Assembly (NCBI GenBank): GCA_017525805.1
Contig: JAFXSH010000043.1
Coordinates: 12,638 to 76,637, forward strand
Reading direction: 5' to 3'
DNA: 64,000 nt
Source: Clostridia bacterium
Lineage (GTDB): Bacteria > Bacillota_A > Clostridia > Christensenellales > Aristaeellaceae
Each line of letters begins with the position of its first letter. Positions within the stretch are counted from its first letter, which is position 1. The position numbers were made by a program, and so were the translations under genes. The notes beneath the pieces are model-generated. The model was given only the letters and a program-made list of their open reading frames with translations. It had not been told where the DNA came from and searched no databases. Of the stretch, positions 9,676-18,736 are shown one piece after another.

Positions 9676-9785
9676 AGAAATGGCAAAAAAACCGCCAAGT
9701 CAAACATAATATTAGACAGGGAAAACACTGGCGCAGAAGCGTGAACGGCATGGCGCGTCAAATGACGATGAAAGGGGGAAGCGCT

Positions 9786-11441
9786 TTGAATCCACGGGAA
9801 AGAATCAAGACGATCCTGTGTTTGCTGTTGGCGTTCGCCCTTTTATCGGCGTTTTTTACCGCATGTTCCGCCCCCGAAGAAAATGATGGCCCGCGTCAGC
9901 CCCAAACTGCTCCGATTGAGCCGGATACATCACTTTTCATCACCATGATGGAAGACGAACCGGATACGGTTGATTTTCAGTGCACTACGATCTACTACAC
10001 CGTAGCCACCAATGTGTTTGACCGTCTGGTGGAGATGAAAACCGACGCGGAGGGAAATGCAAAGATTGTGCCCTCTTTGGCTGAATCCTGGGAAGTGTCC
10101 GAAGACGGGCGCGCCTATACCTTCCATTTGCGCGAAAATGTGACATTTAGCAACGGATCTCCCCTGACCGCTTCGGATGTGCTCTATACCCTGACGCGGC
10201 TTTTGACTCATCCCGATTCCTGCAATCGTGATATTGCTGATGATATCGTAGGCGCGGAAGCGCTGGAAAGGGGTGAAGCTGACCGGCTGGAAGGATTTGC
10301 GCTGCTGGGCGATTTGGATTTCACGCTCACGCTGAATCAGCCCTTCGAGGCGTTTTTAGCCTGCCTGTCCATGCCTGGCGCTTCCATCCTGGATGAGGAG
10401 ACTACTTTAGCGGCGGGAAACCGCTTCGGCCTGGACCCTGAATGGACCATCGGGACCGGACCCTTTATCCTGTGGCAATGGGAACCGCGTAAGGGCATGA
10501 TGTTCAGGGCGAACCCAAACAGCTGGTGGGGGACACCCGGATGCGAAGGCGTGAATCTGCTTTTCATGACGGAGCCGGAAGAAGTGCGGGCGATGTTTGA
10601 AAAGGGCGATATGGATATCCTGGACCTGGACGAAGTGGGCAATTCGGCGGAATTCTTTATCCACGGCGATATTTATCAGGACAGACTTCATCAGGTGCAG
10701 CGCATCGGCATCACCTACATTGCCCTGAACGAATCTATAGCGCCGCTGAACGACGTGCGGGTGCGCAGGGCGCTGCAGCTGGGCCTGAACCGCGTCGTGC
10801 TGCTGGACGCGGTGTACAGCGGACGGGGAACCGTGGAAAACGGGATTTTTCCCCACGGGCTGTATGGCTTTAACCCGGAGCTTCCCGAAATCCCTTATGA
10901 TCCGGATGAAGCAAGATCGCTCCTTGCGCAGGCCGGATATGCCGACGGCTTTGACCTGACCGTGAGCGTGAAATCATCCTCTACCCAATGGGAAATGATC
11001 CTGATGGAGATGGCCGTGTCCATGTGGGAAAAGATCGGCGTGCGCGCTTCCATCGAGGTGATGGAAGAAAACGAGTTTATGCGCCTTCGGAAAAACGGAA
11101 GCCTTTCCTGCTATACCGCCATGTGGACGGCGGATTTCAATGATCCCGACAATTTTATCTACACGTTTTTCGGCAACTCGGAAAACAGTTCTTTCCGCAG
11201 CCTCTGTTATGCCAACGAAGAAATCATGGCGCGGGTGCGTCAGGCGCGGACGATATCGGACGCCGAAGCGCGCCTGAAGGAATATCAGGCGCTGGAAAAG
11301 ATCATCGTACAGGACGACGCGGCATGGATTCCCCTCTTTTCCCGGCTGCGGCATTACGTGGTATCGGAGCGGATGGAGGGGTTCCAGGTCACCTGGAATG
11401 GATCGGTCAAAAACTGTTTCCGCTATTTTTCCGTGAAATGA
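9786..11441 (+). CDS. family 5 solute-binding lipoprotein (oligopeptide/dipeptide type)
   Basis: A lipoprotein of 551 residues from the TTG start. AAAGGGGGA sits six bases before that TTG, whereas the upstream in-frame ATGs at 9741 and 9768 have no ribosome site. The signal helix LLLAFALLSAFFTAC ends in a lipobox-like cysteine. The body is an SBP_bac_5 fold: PSLAESWEVSEDGRAYTFHL, then NDVRVRRALQLGLNR and the C-terminal PLFSRLRHYVV. Family members bind peptides, nickel or other solutes for ABC importers. No transporter genes are present. The next gene, 22 bp on, is a Cache-GGDEF-EAL protein, so a sensory accessory role is plausible but unproven. Confidence 0.88.
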   Translation: MNPRERIKTILCLLLAFALLSAFFTACSAPEENDGPRQPQTAPIEPDTSLFITMMEDEPDTVDFQCTTIYYTVATNVFDRLVEMKTDAEGNAKIVPSLAESWEVSEDGRAYTFHLRENVTFSNGSPLTASDVLYTLTRLLTHPDSCNRDIADDIVGAEALERGEADRLEGFALLGDLDFTLTLNQPFEAFLACLSMPGASILDEETTLAAGNRFGLDPEWTIGTGPFILWQWEPRKGMMFRANPNSWWGTPGCEGVNLLFMTEPEEVRAMFEKGDMDILDLDEVGNSAEFFIHGDIYQDRLHQVQRIGITYIALNESIAPLNDVRVRRALQLGLNRVVLLDAVYSGRGTVENGIFPHGLYGFNPELPEIPYDPDEARSLLAQAGYADGFDLTVSVKSSSTQWEMILMEMAVSMWEKIGVRASIEVMEENEFMRLRKNGSLSCYTAMWTADFNDPDNFIYTFFGNSENSSFRSLCYANEEIMARVRQARTISDAEARLKEYQALEKIIVQDDAAWIPLFSRLRHYVVSERMEGFQVTWNGSVKNCFRYFSVK

Positions 11442-11463
11442 AACATGGACGGAGGAGATGAGG

Positions 11464-14433
11464 ATGAAATCGATCAGGGTTAAGATCGCCGCGATCACCG
11501 TCATCGCAATTCTGACGAGTATCCTGTCCGTATATGTGGCGTGTTATTCCACGATTCAGGCAGAAAACGACCGGATTTCAGTGAACATGATGAATCTGAC
11601 CGGTCAGGATACGAGGAAATCCCTGGAAAAATACTTAGAAAGCATTGAACAGTCTGTGGAAATGGCCGGAAATATCGCCAGCGACAGCCTGGACAGCGTT
11701 GTTTTGGTGGAATGCGGCGCGGCGGGCGCATACGCCCGGCAAAACGAACGGACAGCCGAACAGATCGCGAGGCTGGACGAATACATGGCCGGGTACTGTG
11801 ATAGGCTGCAGGCATCTTTTGCTACCATCGCCAGCCATACCCAGGGCATCATTACCTACTATTACTGCATCAATCCCGAAATCAGCCTGACGGAACACGG
11901 CTTTTTCTATTCTAAGGTAGGCAAAACGGGCTTTGACAGGCAGCAACCCCTGGACGCGCGTGAATTGGACCCGGAGGATATGGAGCATACCACCTGGTAT
12001 TATACGCCCATCCAGCGCGGCCGCCCCTCCTGGGTGGGCCCCTATACGGCGCATTTCCTGAATGAAATGTGGATTTATTCCTATCTGGTGCCCATCTATA
12101 AGGCGGGCGCCCTGATTGGCGTGATGGGCATGGATATTTCCTGCGATATGCTGATTTCGCAGGTCAGCAGCATTCATGTGTACGAAACGGGCTTCGCCAG
12201 TCTGTTCGATGCCGGCGGCATGGTGCTGTACCATCCGCAGAAGCCCTTTGGCAGCACGCTGGATCAATCGGGGCTGACTCTCAGCAGCGAGGAAATCCTG
12301 GGGAAGGATAACAGCGGCGATGAAATGCTCCGCTATAAGGCCAATGGCGAAGAAAGGCAGCTCGCTTTCTTTACCCTGTCCAACGGCATGAAGCTGGTGA
12401 TCAGCGTGCCGGTGGATGAAATCAATATGCCCTGGACGCAGGTGGCACGGGTGATTCTGCGCATCACGGCGGCGGTAACGGCATTCTACGCCGTGCTGCT
12501 CCTGTTTGTGATGCGCGTGATCACCCGTCCCCTGAAACGGCTCACCGCCGCCGCCCGGAAGCTGGAGGCGGAAGACTACGAGGTGGAGCTGGATTATCAA
12601 AGCGCGGATGAAATCGGCGAACTGACCAACGCTTTCAAACGCATGCGGGATCAGCTCAAAAGCAATATTGATGACCTCAACCGCCGCATCCGCACGGATC
12701 ATCTTACGGGCCTGCCCAATATGCGGCACTTTTTCCAACTGGCTGAAACGGAACGCCAATGCATGCTGGAGGATGGCAAACGCCCCGCCCTGCTGTATTT
12801 CAATCTGATCGGCATGAAGCATTACAACCGTCAATATGGGTTTGAGGAGGGCGACAGGCTGATTCGCGCGGTGGCGGGAATCCTTGCCCGACATTACGGC
12901 GAACAAAGCATGGGCCGTCTCAGCGAGGATCATTTTGTCGTCATGACCGATGAAGATCATCTGGAAGAGGGGCTGCGGTCAGTGTTCCGGGAATGCGCCG
13001 ACGCGAACGGCGGAAAAACGCTGGCCGTCCGCGCGGGCATCTATTCGGACTGGACGGAGGATGTTACGATCAGCATCGCCTGCGACCGGGCGAAATACGC
13101 CTGCGACCGGCATCGCGGATCTTTTGTGTCCGGCTTCTATTTCTTCGATGGCAAAATGCTCAGGGAGCTTGAAAACCAGCGATATATCGTCCGGCATCTG
13201 GATCAGGCGCTTTCAGAGCAGTGGATCAAGGTATACTATCAGCCCATTATCCGGGCGGTGAACGGCATGGTGTGCGACGAGGAAGCGCTGAGCCGCTGGA
13301 TCGATCCGCAAAAGGGCATGCTGCCTCCCGACGATTTTATTCCGATCCTGGAAAACGCCAGGCTGATTTACAAACTCGATTTGTACGTACTGGACCGGGT
13401 ATTGGAAAAAATAAACCGGCAGAAGGAAGCCGGGCTTTTCATCGTGCCGCATTCCATCAACCTTTCCCGATCCGATTTCGATGCCTGCGATATGGTGGAA
13501 GAAATCCGCCGCCGCGTGGACGAAGCGGGCGTTGAACGCGACAGGATCACCATCGAGATCACGGAAAGCATGATCGGCAGCGATTTCGATTTCATGAAAG
13601 AGCAGGTGGAACGATTCCAGAAGCTTGGCTTCCCGGTCTGGATGGATGATTTCGGCAGCGGGTATTCTTCTTTGGACGTGCTGCAGAGCATTCATTTTGA
13701 CCTGATCAAATTTGATATGAGCTTCATGAAGCGGCTGGATGAAGGCGAAGACGGCAGGATCATCCTGACGGAAATGATGAAGATGGCCACCGCCTTAGGT
13801 GTGGACACGGTATGCGAAGGTGTGGAAACGGAAGAGCAGGTGCGTTTCCTGCAGGAAATCGGCTGTTCCAAGCTTCAGGGATATTACTACAGCAAACCGC
13901 TTCCCCTGGACGGCATCTTAGAAAGACAGAAAAAAGGATTCCAGATCGGATATGAAAATCCGCAGGAATCCTCCTATTTCGAGGCCATCGGCCGTGTGAA
14001 CCTGTTTGACTTGGCGGTGATCGCCAGCGAGGATGAAAAGGCTTTCCAAAATATCTTCAGCACGCTGCCGATGGGCATTATGGAAATCAAGGACAGCAAA
14101 GTGCGGTTCGTGCGCACCAATCAGTCGTACCGGGATTTTATCAAGCGGTTTTTCGGCATTGATCTGTCCGAGAAGAATTCGGAGTATCTGGAGGATCCCA
14201 TTGGCCCCGGCGCCTTCTTCTTGCAGCAGGTGCGGCAATGCTGCAACGACGCAAACCGTTTGTTCTTTGACGAGTGCATGCCGGACGGATCCATCGTGCA
14301 TTCCATGGCCCGCCGCATCGGCAGAAATCCCATTACCGGCACGGTGGCCACGGCCATCGTGGTGCTGTCCATCACGGGCGCGGACGATAGCGTGGGCTTG
14401 GCGGGCATCAAGCTGAAAATCAATCAGGACTGA
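11464..14433 (+). CDS. Cache-HAMP-GGDEF-EAL phosphodiesterase with C-terminal PAS-like domain
   Basis: The protein has 989 residues from the second ATG, which sits 8 bp after GGAGG; the first ATG at 11458 is too close to that site. It has a membrane helix near 8-28, an outside Cache sensor, a second helix near 325-345 and a HAMP linker. The GGDEF domain reads LSEDHF at the active site near residue 484, so cyclase activity is unlikely. The EAL domain has EAL at 607-609, DDFGSG at 728-733 and CEGVE, so cyclic-di-GMP hydrolysis is expected. The last 150 residues (for example NIFSTLPMGIMEIKDSKV) look like a PAS domain placed after EAL, which is an uncommon position. It is probably co-transcribed with the upstream lipoprotein. 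Confidence 0.92.
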   Translation: MKSIRVKIAAITVIAILTSILSVYVACYSTIQAENDRISVNMMNLTGQDTRKSLEKYLESIEQSVEMAGNIASDSLDSVVLVECGAAGAYARQNERTAEQIARLDEYMAGYCDRLQASFATIASHTQGIITYYYCINPEISLTEHGFFYSKVGKTGFDRQQPLDARELDPEDMEHTTWYYTPIQRGRPSWVGPYTAHFLNEMWIYSYLVPIYKAGALIGVMGMDISCDMLISQVSSIHVYETGFASLFDAGGMVLYHPQKPFGSTLDQSGLTLSSEEILGKDNSGDEMLRYKANGEERQLAFFTLSNGMKLVISVPVDEINMPWTQVARVILRITAAVTAFYAVLLLFVMRVITRPLKRLTAAARKLEAEDYEVELDYQSADEIGELTNAFKRMRDQLKSNIDDLNRRIRTDHLTGLPNMRHFFQLAETERQCMLEDGKRPALLYFNLIGMKHYNRQYGFEEGDRLIRAVAGILARHYGEQSMGRLSEDHFVVMTDEDHLEEGLRSVFRECADANGGKTLAVRAGIYSDWTEDVTISIACDRAKYACDRHRGSFVSGFYFFDGKMLRELENQRYIVRHLDQALSEQWIKVYYQPIIRAVNGMVCDEEALSRWIDPQKGMLPPDDFIPILENARLIYKLDLYVLDRVLEKINRQKEAGLFIVPHSINLSRSDFDACDMVEEIRRRVDEAGVERDRITIEITESMIGSDFDFMKEQVERFQKLGFPVWMDDFGSGYSSLDVLQSIHFDLIKFDMSFMKRLDEGEDGRIILTEMMKMATALGVDTVCEGVETEEQVRFLQEIGCSKLQGYYYSKPLPLDGILERQKKGFQIGYENPQESSYFEAIGRVNLFDLAVIASEDEKAFQNIFSTLPMGIMEIKDSKVRFVRTNQSYRDFIKRFFGIDLSEKNSEYLEDPIGPGAFFLQQVRQCCNDANRLFFDECMPDGSIVHSMARRIGRNPITGTVATAIVVLSITGADDSVGLAGIKLKINQD

Positions 14434-14998
14434 GAACGGCGGGGGCGAAATCGCCGATCTGGCCCAGCAGCTTCCCGATGCTGTGATACATGCCGGAATA
14501 AACGACGGGGTTCAGTTTTGTCAGGTCGACATGAAAGGAATCGGGCACTTGCAGATTTTCATCGATCTGGATGTTTCTGATCCGGCAGAAAAAGGTGGTG
14601 GAAGCGCCGGTTTCCGCCGATTGCTTTACTTCGCATTCATACACCCAGGGACTTTCATCCAGAACGGGCACATCCAGCGTTTTTCCCCGGCTTACGCTGT
14701 ATGCCGCGCCGTCCTTTTTTCCGTCTTTGGCGGAATGGGTGCCGAAATAATCCATCAAAGGCAGCATATCCGCGCTCACCAAATTGACGCTCAGCAGGCC
14801 GGTCCTGATCACGTTCTGTTTGGTCATCTTGGTGCCGTACATGCTGATGACCAGCAGATAATCATTTCCTCCTTCGCAGGTGACGCTGACCCAGGTGATG
14901 GGAGCGAAATTGCTGGACCCATCCGCATTGTTCGTTCCAATGATGAACGCCGGCTGTACGCACATGGACAGGCCCGGCCCGATGGATTTCCTTTTCAT
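14420..14998 (-). CDS. flavin reductase-like FMN-binding protein
   Basis: A 192-residue protein of the flavin_reductase-like split-barrel family. These bind FMN and pass electrons from NAD(P)H or act as small flavoproteins. Visible family features are the N-terminal PAFIIGTNNADGSSNFAPITW and SVNLVSADMLPLMDYFGTHS segments. The start at 14998 is ten bases after AAAGGAG; the ATG at 15007 is too close to that site. It is the last gene of a leftward set with the acylphosphatase and NamZ-like genes. Its 3' end overlaps the convergent EAL gene by 14 bp. Substrate unknown. Confidence 0.85.
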   Translation of the reverse strand: MKRKSIGPGLSMCVQPAFIIGTNNADGSSNFAPITWVSVTCEGGNDYLLVISMYGTKMTKQNVIRTGLLSVNLVSADMLPLMDYFGTHSAKDGKKDGAAYSVSRGKTLDVPVLDESPWVYECEVKQSAETGASTTFFCRIRNIQIDENLQVPDSFHVDLTKLNPVVYSGMYHSIGKLLGQIGDFAPAVLSPD

Positions 14999-15033
14999 GC
15001 TTCTCATGCTCCTTTAAATACAGGGCCCTCCGG

Positions 15034-15297
15034 TCAATCTGTCGTGAAGCTCCGTTCATTTTTGAGCGGGATGTTCTGCACGTCCATCCCTTCGATGCCG
15101 ATAAAGCGTCCGCGCTGGATGGCCTCAATCACCTGGTCGATCTGCTCGGCCTCGCCCTGAATCTCCATGGTCACGGAACCGTCCCACTCGTTGCGGCACC
15201 AGCCGGTGCAGCCGAACAGGTTTGCGGCCTGCCGGGCCCGCCAGCGGAATCCAACGCCCTGCACGCTGCCGGTAAAGGAAAAGCGTCTGCGGATCAT
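15034..15297 (-). CDS. acyP: acylphosphatase
   Basis: An 87-residue acylphosphatase, which hydrolyses the carboxyl-phosphate bond of small acyl phosphates. The phosphate loop GSVQGVGFRWRARQAA contains the catalytic arginine, and the catalytic asparagine is in CRNEWDGSV. Its size is normal for the family. The start overlaps the stop of the upstream NamZ-like gene in an ATGA junction, so translation is probably coupled. Confidence 0.93.
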   Translation of the reverse strand: MIRRRFSFTGSVQGVGFRWRARQAANLFGCTGWCRNEWDGSVTMEIQGEAEQIDQVIEAIQRGRFIGIEGMDVQNIPLKNERSFTTD

Positions 15298-16472
15298 GCG
15301 TTCACTTCCAAAGAATGAATTGAATCGTATAAGCGGAATTTTTGGGTGTCTTCTTCAAACTTCCGGCGGGGACCTTCAAAATGATCAATCAATTCCCTGG
15401 CCGTCATTTTGCCCGTGCGGAAAAGATCGGCGCCCAGCAGTTTGTCCACGGAATAGATATCGCTTCCCTCCCACTTGATGAAGGAAAACTGTTCGGGGTA
15501 CAAGCGCCAAATGGTTTCCATCAGCACAAGGCCCCCTAAGGAGCAATCGCAGATCTCACGGTCTGTGATATGCATCTGCACGCCGTGACACATTTCGCCT
15601 TGGTGCTTGGAGAAGGTGGGGCAGAAGGAAACGCTTCGGAAATGCAGGCCGGGCAGCGGATCGCGGTTCATTTCCTTTTCCAGCAGAGCCCCGTCGATGA
15701 ATGGCGCGCCGATCACCTGGAAGGGAAGGGTGGTGCCCCGGCCCTCGCTGATATTGGTGCCCTCAAAGATGCAGTTGCCCGTGTAGCACAGCGCCGTTTC
15801 CAAGTTCGGGCAGTTGGGGGAAGGAGCCACCCAGGGCAGGTCCGTATCGTCCAAAAGATATTCCCGCTTCCAGCCGGACAGGGGCACCACGGTCAGGTCC
15901 ATGTCTAAGCCCAAATAATCCTTTACATACAGCGCGTATTCGCCGATGGTCAGGGCGTATTGGGTGGGCAGCTCGTAATCCCCCACGAAGGAGCGGAAAT
16001 TCAGGTCCAATACCGTTCCGGTCACCTTTTTCCCGCCCACAGGATTCACCCGGTCCAGTACCACCATGGATTTTCCTTTGCGGGCGCAGGCTTCCATGGC
16101 GTAGGAGAGGGAATAAAGATAGGTATAGAAGCGGGCCCCCACGTCCTGAATATCGAACACAAGCACGTCAAAAGCGTCCAGCATTTCGTCCGTGAAGCGG
16201 CAGTTTTTCCCAAAAGCGCTGTATACGGTCACGCCGGTCTGTTCGTCGATCGCGTTTTCCACCTTGTCCCCCGCCTGGGCGCTGCCCCGGATGCCGTGCT
16301 CCACGGCGTAGAGAGCGGAAAGATGGTAGCGGCTGTTCACGATGTCGATGGTGCTGGTCAATTGGTGATCGATGCCGGTGGGATTGGTCATCAACCCCAC
16401 CCTTCGGCCCTTCAATTGCGCGTCGGAAAGATCGATGCGGTCGATGCCGCTCAGAACGGGATGTCTATTCAT
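15294..16472 (-). CDS. DUF1343 protein, NamZ-type exo-beta-N-acetylmuramidase
   Basis: A 392-residue DUF1343 protein. The characterised member NamZ releases N-acetylmuramic acid from peptidoglycan fragments. Typical segments are GRRVGLMTNPTGID near the N-terminus, ALYAVEHGIRG, VFDIQDVGARFYTYLYS, VLDRVNPVGG, and NISEGRGTTLPFQVIGAPF. There is no signal peptide, so it would act in the cytoplasm. The start at 16472 has GTGGAGG seven bases upstream. The open frame continues about 260 codons further, but that part is antisense to the GH113-like gene and is not coding. Muropeptide salvage is an inference from the family. Confidence 0.88.
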   Translation of the reverse strand: MNRHPVLSGIDRIDLSDAQLKGRRVGLMTNPTGIDHQLTSTIDIVNSRYHLSALYAVEHGIRGSAQAGDKVENAIDEQTGVTVYSAFGKNCRFTDEMLDAFDVLVFDIQDVGARFYTYLYSLSYAMEACARKGKSMVVLDRVNPVGGKKVTGTVLDLNFRSFVGDYELPTQYALTIGEYALYVKDYLGLDMDLTVVPLSGWKREYLLDDTDLPWVAPSPNCPNLETALCYTGNCIFEGTNISEGRGTTLPFQVIGAPFIDGALLEKEMNRDPLPGLHFRSVSFCPTFSKHQGEMCHGVQMHITDREICDCSLGGLVLMETIWRLYPEQFSFIKWEGSDIYSVDKLLGADLFRTGKMTARELIDHFEGPRRKFEEDTQKFRLYDSIHSLEVNA

Positions 16473-16508
16473 AACTGCGCCTCCACATAACGATTGATGG
16501 ATACAGAA

Positions 16509-16537
16509 ATTATAAAGCAAAATAACAGCAAAGGCAA
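16509..16537 (-). promoter_or_regulatory. sigma-A promoter of the NamZ-like operon
   Basis: On the minus strand TTGCCT, 17 bp, TATAAT. It is followed by a leader of about 30 nt to the ribosome site. Confidence 0.72.
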
Positions 16538-16550
16538 GGCAAAAAAACAG

Positions 16551-16579
16551 TTGACGGGAAATCCTGGAAAAAGTATACT
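16551..16579 (+). promoter_or_regulatory. sigma-A promoter of the GH113-like operon
   Basis: TTGACG, 17 bp, TATACT, ending 16 bp before the GH113-like ATG. It stands back to back with the NamZ-like promoter. Confidence 0.78.
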
Positions 16580-16595
16580 GGGATAGGGTGATAGC

Positions 16596-17579
16596 ATGAT
16601 CGATCAGGAACAGCTTTTCATGAAGGGCTTTACTTACGGCTACGACGGCAGGCGCGGCATGTACCGCATGCCCGAAGCAGCCCAATCCCGGGAGAGGCTG
16701 GCGACCTTGGGCGGGGATTGGGCTGCCCTGGCCTTTGTTGTTACGCAGGACAGCTTTTGTTCCACCTGCATCCGCCCGGATTACCGCTTCACCGTCACGG
16801 ACAAGGATATTATCGCCGCCGTTTCGCATTTGCACAGCTTGGGCCTCAAGGTATGCATGAAGCCCATGGTCAACTGCATGGACGGCGTCTGGCGGGCGAG
16901 AATCTCCTTTCCGGAACCGGAATGGGGCGACAAGGATTATTGGGGCGAATGGTTTTCTTCCTATACCGCTTTCCTGTGCCATTACGCGGAAATCGCGGAG
17001 GATACCGGATGCGAGATGTTCTGCGTGGGCTGCGAAATGCTGGGCACGGAGCATAAGGAAGAGCACTGGCGGAAAGCAGTCGAAGCTGTTCGGAAGATTT
17101 ATCACGGTTCCCTGGTGTACAATACCAACCACGGCAAGGAACAGAGCGTCACCTGGTGGGACGCGGTGGACTATATCGGAACCTCGGCTTATTACCGCGT
17201 AGCGAAGGAGCCGGGGGCGTCTGTGGAAAGCATGCTGGCGGAATGGGACCGGCACAAGAAGAGCCTGGCCGCGTTTTCAAAGGAATTGGGCAAGCGGATC
17301 ATTTTCATGGAAATCGGCTGCCGCAGCGCCCGTGGCTGCGCCATGATGCCCTATGATTTTTCCCATCGGGAATTCCCCTACGACGAAGACGAGCAGGCGA
17401 ATTTCTACGAATCCTGCTTCCTATCCCTGTGGGATGAACCCTGGCTTGCCGGGTTCTTCTGGTGGGATTGGCCCACGATCCTGAGAAATCGCAATCCCGA
17501 TTTAGGATTCTGCATTGCAGGGAAAAAAGCGGAACAAATCGTGAAGAATTGGTATAAAACAGGGGGGTTAGAAAAATGA
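16596..17579 (+). CDS. GH113-like TIM-barrel glycoside hydrolase
   Basis: A 327-residue TIM-barrel protein resembling glycoside hydrolase family 113, whose studied members are beta-mannanases. Candidate catalytic acids are the Glu in CVGCEM and the Glu in IIFMEIGCRS, at the ends of strands 4 and 7 as expected for clan GH-A. The motifs GTSAYYRV and GFFWWDWPT fit sugar-binding aromatics. There is no signal peptide, so it should act inside the cell on imported oligosaccharides. It overlaps the aldo/keto reductase gene by an ATGA junction. The ribosome site is weak (AGGG). Substrate not determinable. Confidence 0.78.
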   Translation: MIDQEQLFMKGFTYGYDGRRGMYRMPEAAQSRERLATLGGDWAALAFVVTQDSFCSTCIRPDYRFTVTDKDIIAAVSHLHSLGLKVCMKPMVNCMDGVWRARISFPEPEWGDKDYWGEWFSSYTAFLCHYAEIAEDTGCEMFCVGCEMLGTEHKEEHWRKAVEAVRKIYHGSLVYNTNHGKEQSVTWWDAVDYIGTSAYYRVAKEPGASVESMLAEWDRHKKSLAAFSKELGKRIIFMEIGCRSARGCAMMPYDFSHREFPYDEDEQANFYESCFLSLWDEPWLAGFFWWDWPTILRNRNPDLGFCIAGKKAEQIVKNWYKTGGLEK

Positions 17580-18700
17580 GCGTTGATCCGAAAAGCAATC
17601 CTTTCCGGCTGGGCTTCGGCCTCATGCGCCTGCCCAAGAATCCGGACGGCAGCATCGACGTGCCTCAGGTATGCGAAATGGCGGACAAGTTTATCGCGGC
17701 GGGCGGCACATATTTTGATACGGCCTATGTGTACGACGGGGGAGCCAGTGAAAAAGCGTTCAAAGCGGCGGTGGCGGACCGGTATCCGCGGGACGCTTAC
17801 TCGGTGGCAACCAAGCTGAACGCGGCCGCGGCGGACTGCAAGGACGAGCAAAGCGCCAAAAAGCAATTGTTCACCAGTCTGCAACGAACGGGAGCGGGAT
17901 ATATCGATTATTACCTGTTGCACGCTCTCCAGCGGACCACGTATCAGAAATATGATGTTTACGGCTTGTGGGATTATGTGAAAGAGCAGAAAGCCAAGGG
18001 GCTCATCAAGCATTGGGGCTTTTCCTTCCACGCTGATCCAGACCTGTTGGAAGAATTGCTCACCGCTCACCCGGACGTGGAATTCGTGCAATTGCAGATC
18101 AATTATGCCGATTGGGAGAATCCCGGCGTGGCTTCCCGGCGGAACTTTGAAATCTGCAAAGCCCACGGCAAGCCCGTCATCATCATGGAACCGGTGAAGG
18201 GCGGCGTGCTGGCCGATACCATTCCCGAGGTGAAAGCGGTGTTTGATCAGTCCGGCAAGGGCTGGTCCTGCGCCAGTTGGGCTCTCCGCTATGCTGCCAG
18301 TTTAGACAATCTGTTGGCCGTGCTCAGCGGCATGAGCAATATCGGACAGATGGACGATAACCTGCGCACCATGAAGGATTTTAAGCACCTTGACGCGGAA
18401 GAGGAGGCTGTGATCCGGAAAGCCCAGGAAGCGCTGAACAACGATAAATCCATCCCCTGCACATCCTGCCATTACTGCACGGAAGGCTGCCCCATGGGCA
18501 TCGCGATTCCCGAAATTTTCAATGTGGTGAATCGGCGCAAGGGAAGCGCGGAATTCCGCACGGTGCGGGAATACAATATCGTTACCCGTGGAAAGGGGAG
18601 AGCGGGAGACTGCATCGGCTGCGGCCAATGCGAATCTGTCTGCCCCCAGCACCTGCCCATCATCAAGCTTTTGCAGGAATGCAGATCACTGGAACAATAA
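17576..18700 (+). CDS. aldo/keto reductase with C-terminal 2x[4Fe-4S] ferredoxin domain
   Basis: A 374-residue protein. The N-terminal barrel has LGFGLMRLP, DTAYVYDGGASE with the likely catalytic tyrosine, and ATKL with the lysine. The C-terminal 100 residues carry two cysteine clusters, CTSCHYCTEGCP and CIGCGQCESVCP, for two iron-sulfur clusters. This architecture is common in anaerobes, where the reductase probably takes electrons from ferredoxin as well as NAD(P)H. Translation is coupled to the GH113-like gene, which suggests a sugar-derived substrate, but that is a guess. Confidence 0.92.
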   Translation: MSVDPKSNPFRLGFGLMRLPKNPDGSIDVPQVCEMADKFIAAGGTYFDTAYVYDGGASEKAFKAAVADRYPRDAYSVATKLNAAAADCKDEQSAKKQLFTSLQRTGAGYIDYYLLHALQRTTYQKYDVYGLWDYVKEQKAKGLIKHWGFSFHADPDLLEELLTAHPDVEFVQLQINYADWENPGVASRRNFEICKAHGKPVIIMEPVKGGVLADTIPEVKAVFDQSGKGWSCASWALRYAASLDNLLAVLSGMSNIGQMDDNLRTMKDFKHLDAEEEAVIRKAQEALNNDKSIPCTSCHYCTEGCPMGIAIPEIFNVVNRRKGSAEFRTVREYNIVTRGKGRAGDCIGCGQCESVCPQHLPIIKLLQECRSLEQ

Positions 18701-18705
18701 TACAA

Positions 18706-18735
18706 AACGCGCCGCTTGCGGCGCGTTGATTATTT
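18706..18735. terminator. bidirectional terminator between aldo/keto reductase and uppP
   Basis: AACGCGCCG, loop CTTG, CGGCGCGTT: a perfect nine-pair stem. On the minus strand it is followed by TTGTATTATT and on the plus strand by GATTATTT. The two converging genes end on either side. Confidence 0.8.
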
Positions 18736-18736
18736 A

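Larger units (their letters stand above)
9322..9785. other. divergent control region of the signalling island
   Basis: This 464-bp gene-free stretch separates the leftward GGDEF-EAL gene from the rightward solute-binding lipoprotein gene. It contains one sigma-A promoter in each direction, a leftward leader of about 150 nt with a long-range helix, and a rightward leader of about 100 nt. I saw no open frame with a ribosome site inside it and no recognisable cyclic-di-GMP riboswitch. Confidence 0.7.

Noticed and set aside
9676..9785. Cyclic-di-GMP riboswitch in the rightward leader
   Set aside because: Only a short GGC/GCC hairpin is seen; none of the conserved GEMM sequence blocks is present.
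16473..17255. Upstream extension of the NamZ-like open frame by about 260 codons
   Set aside because: It is antisense to the well-supported GH113-like gene, crosses two promoters and has no family features; a clean ATG with GTGGAGG exists at 16472.
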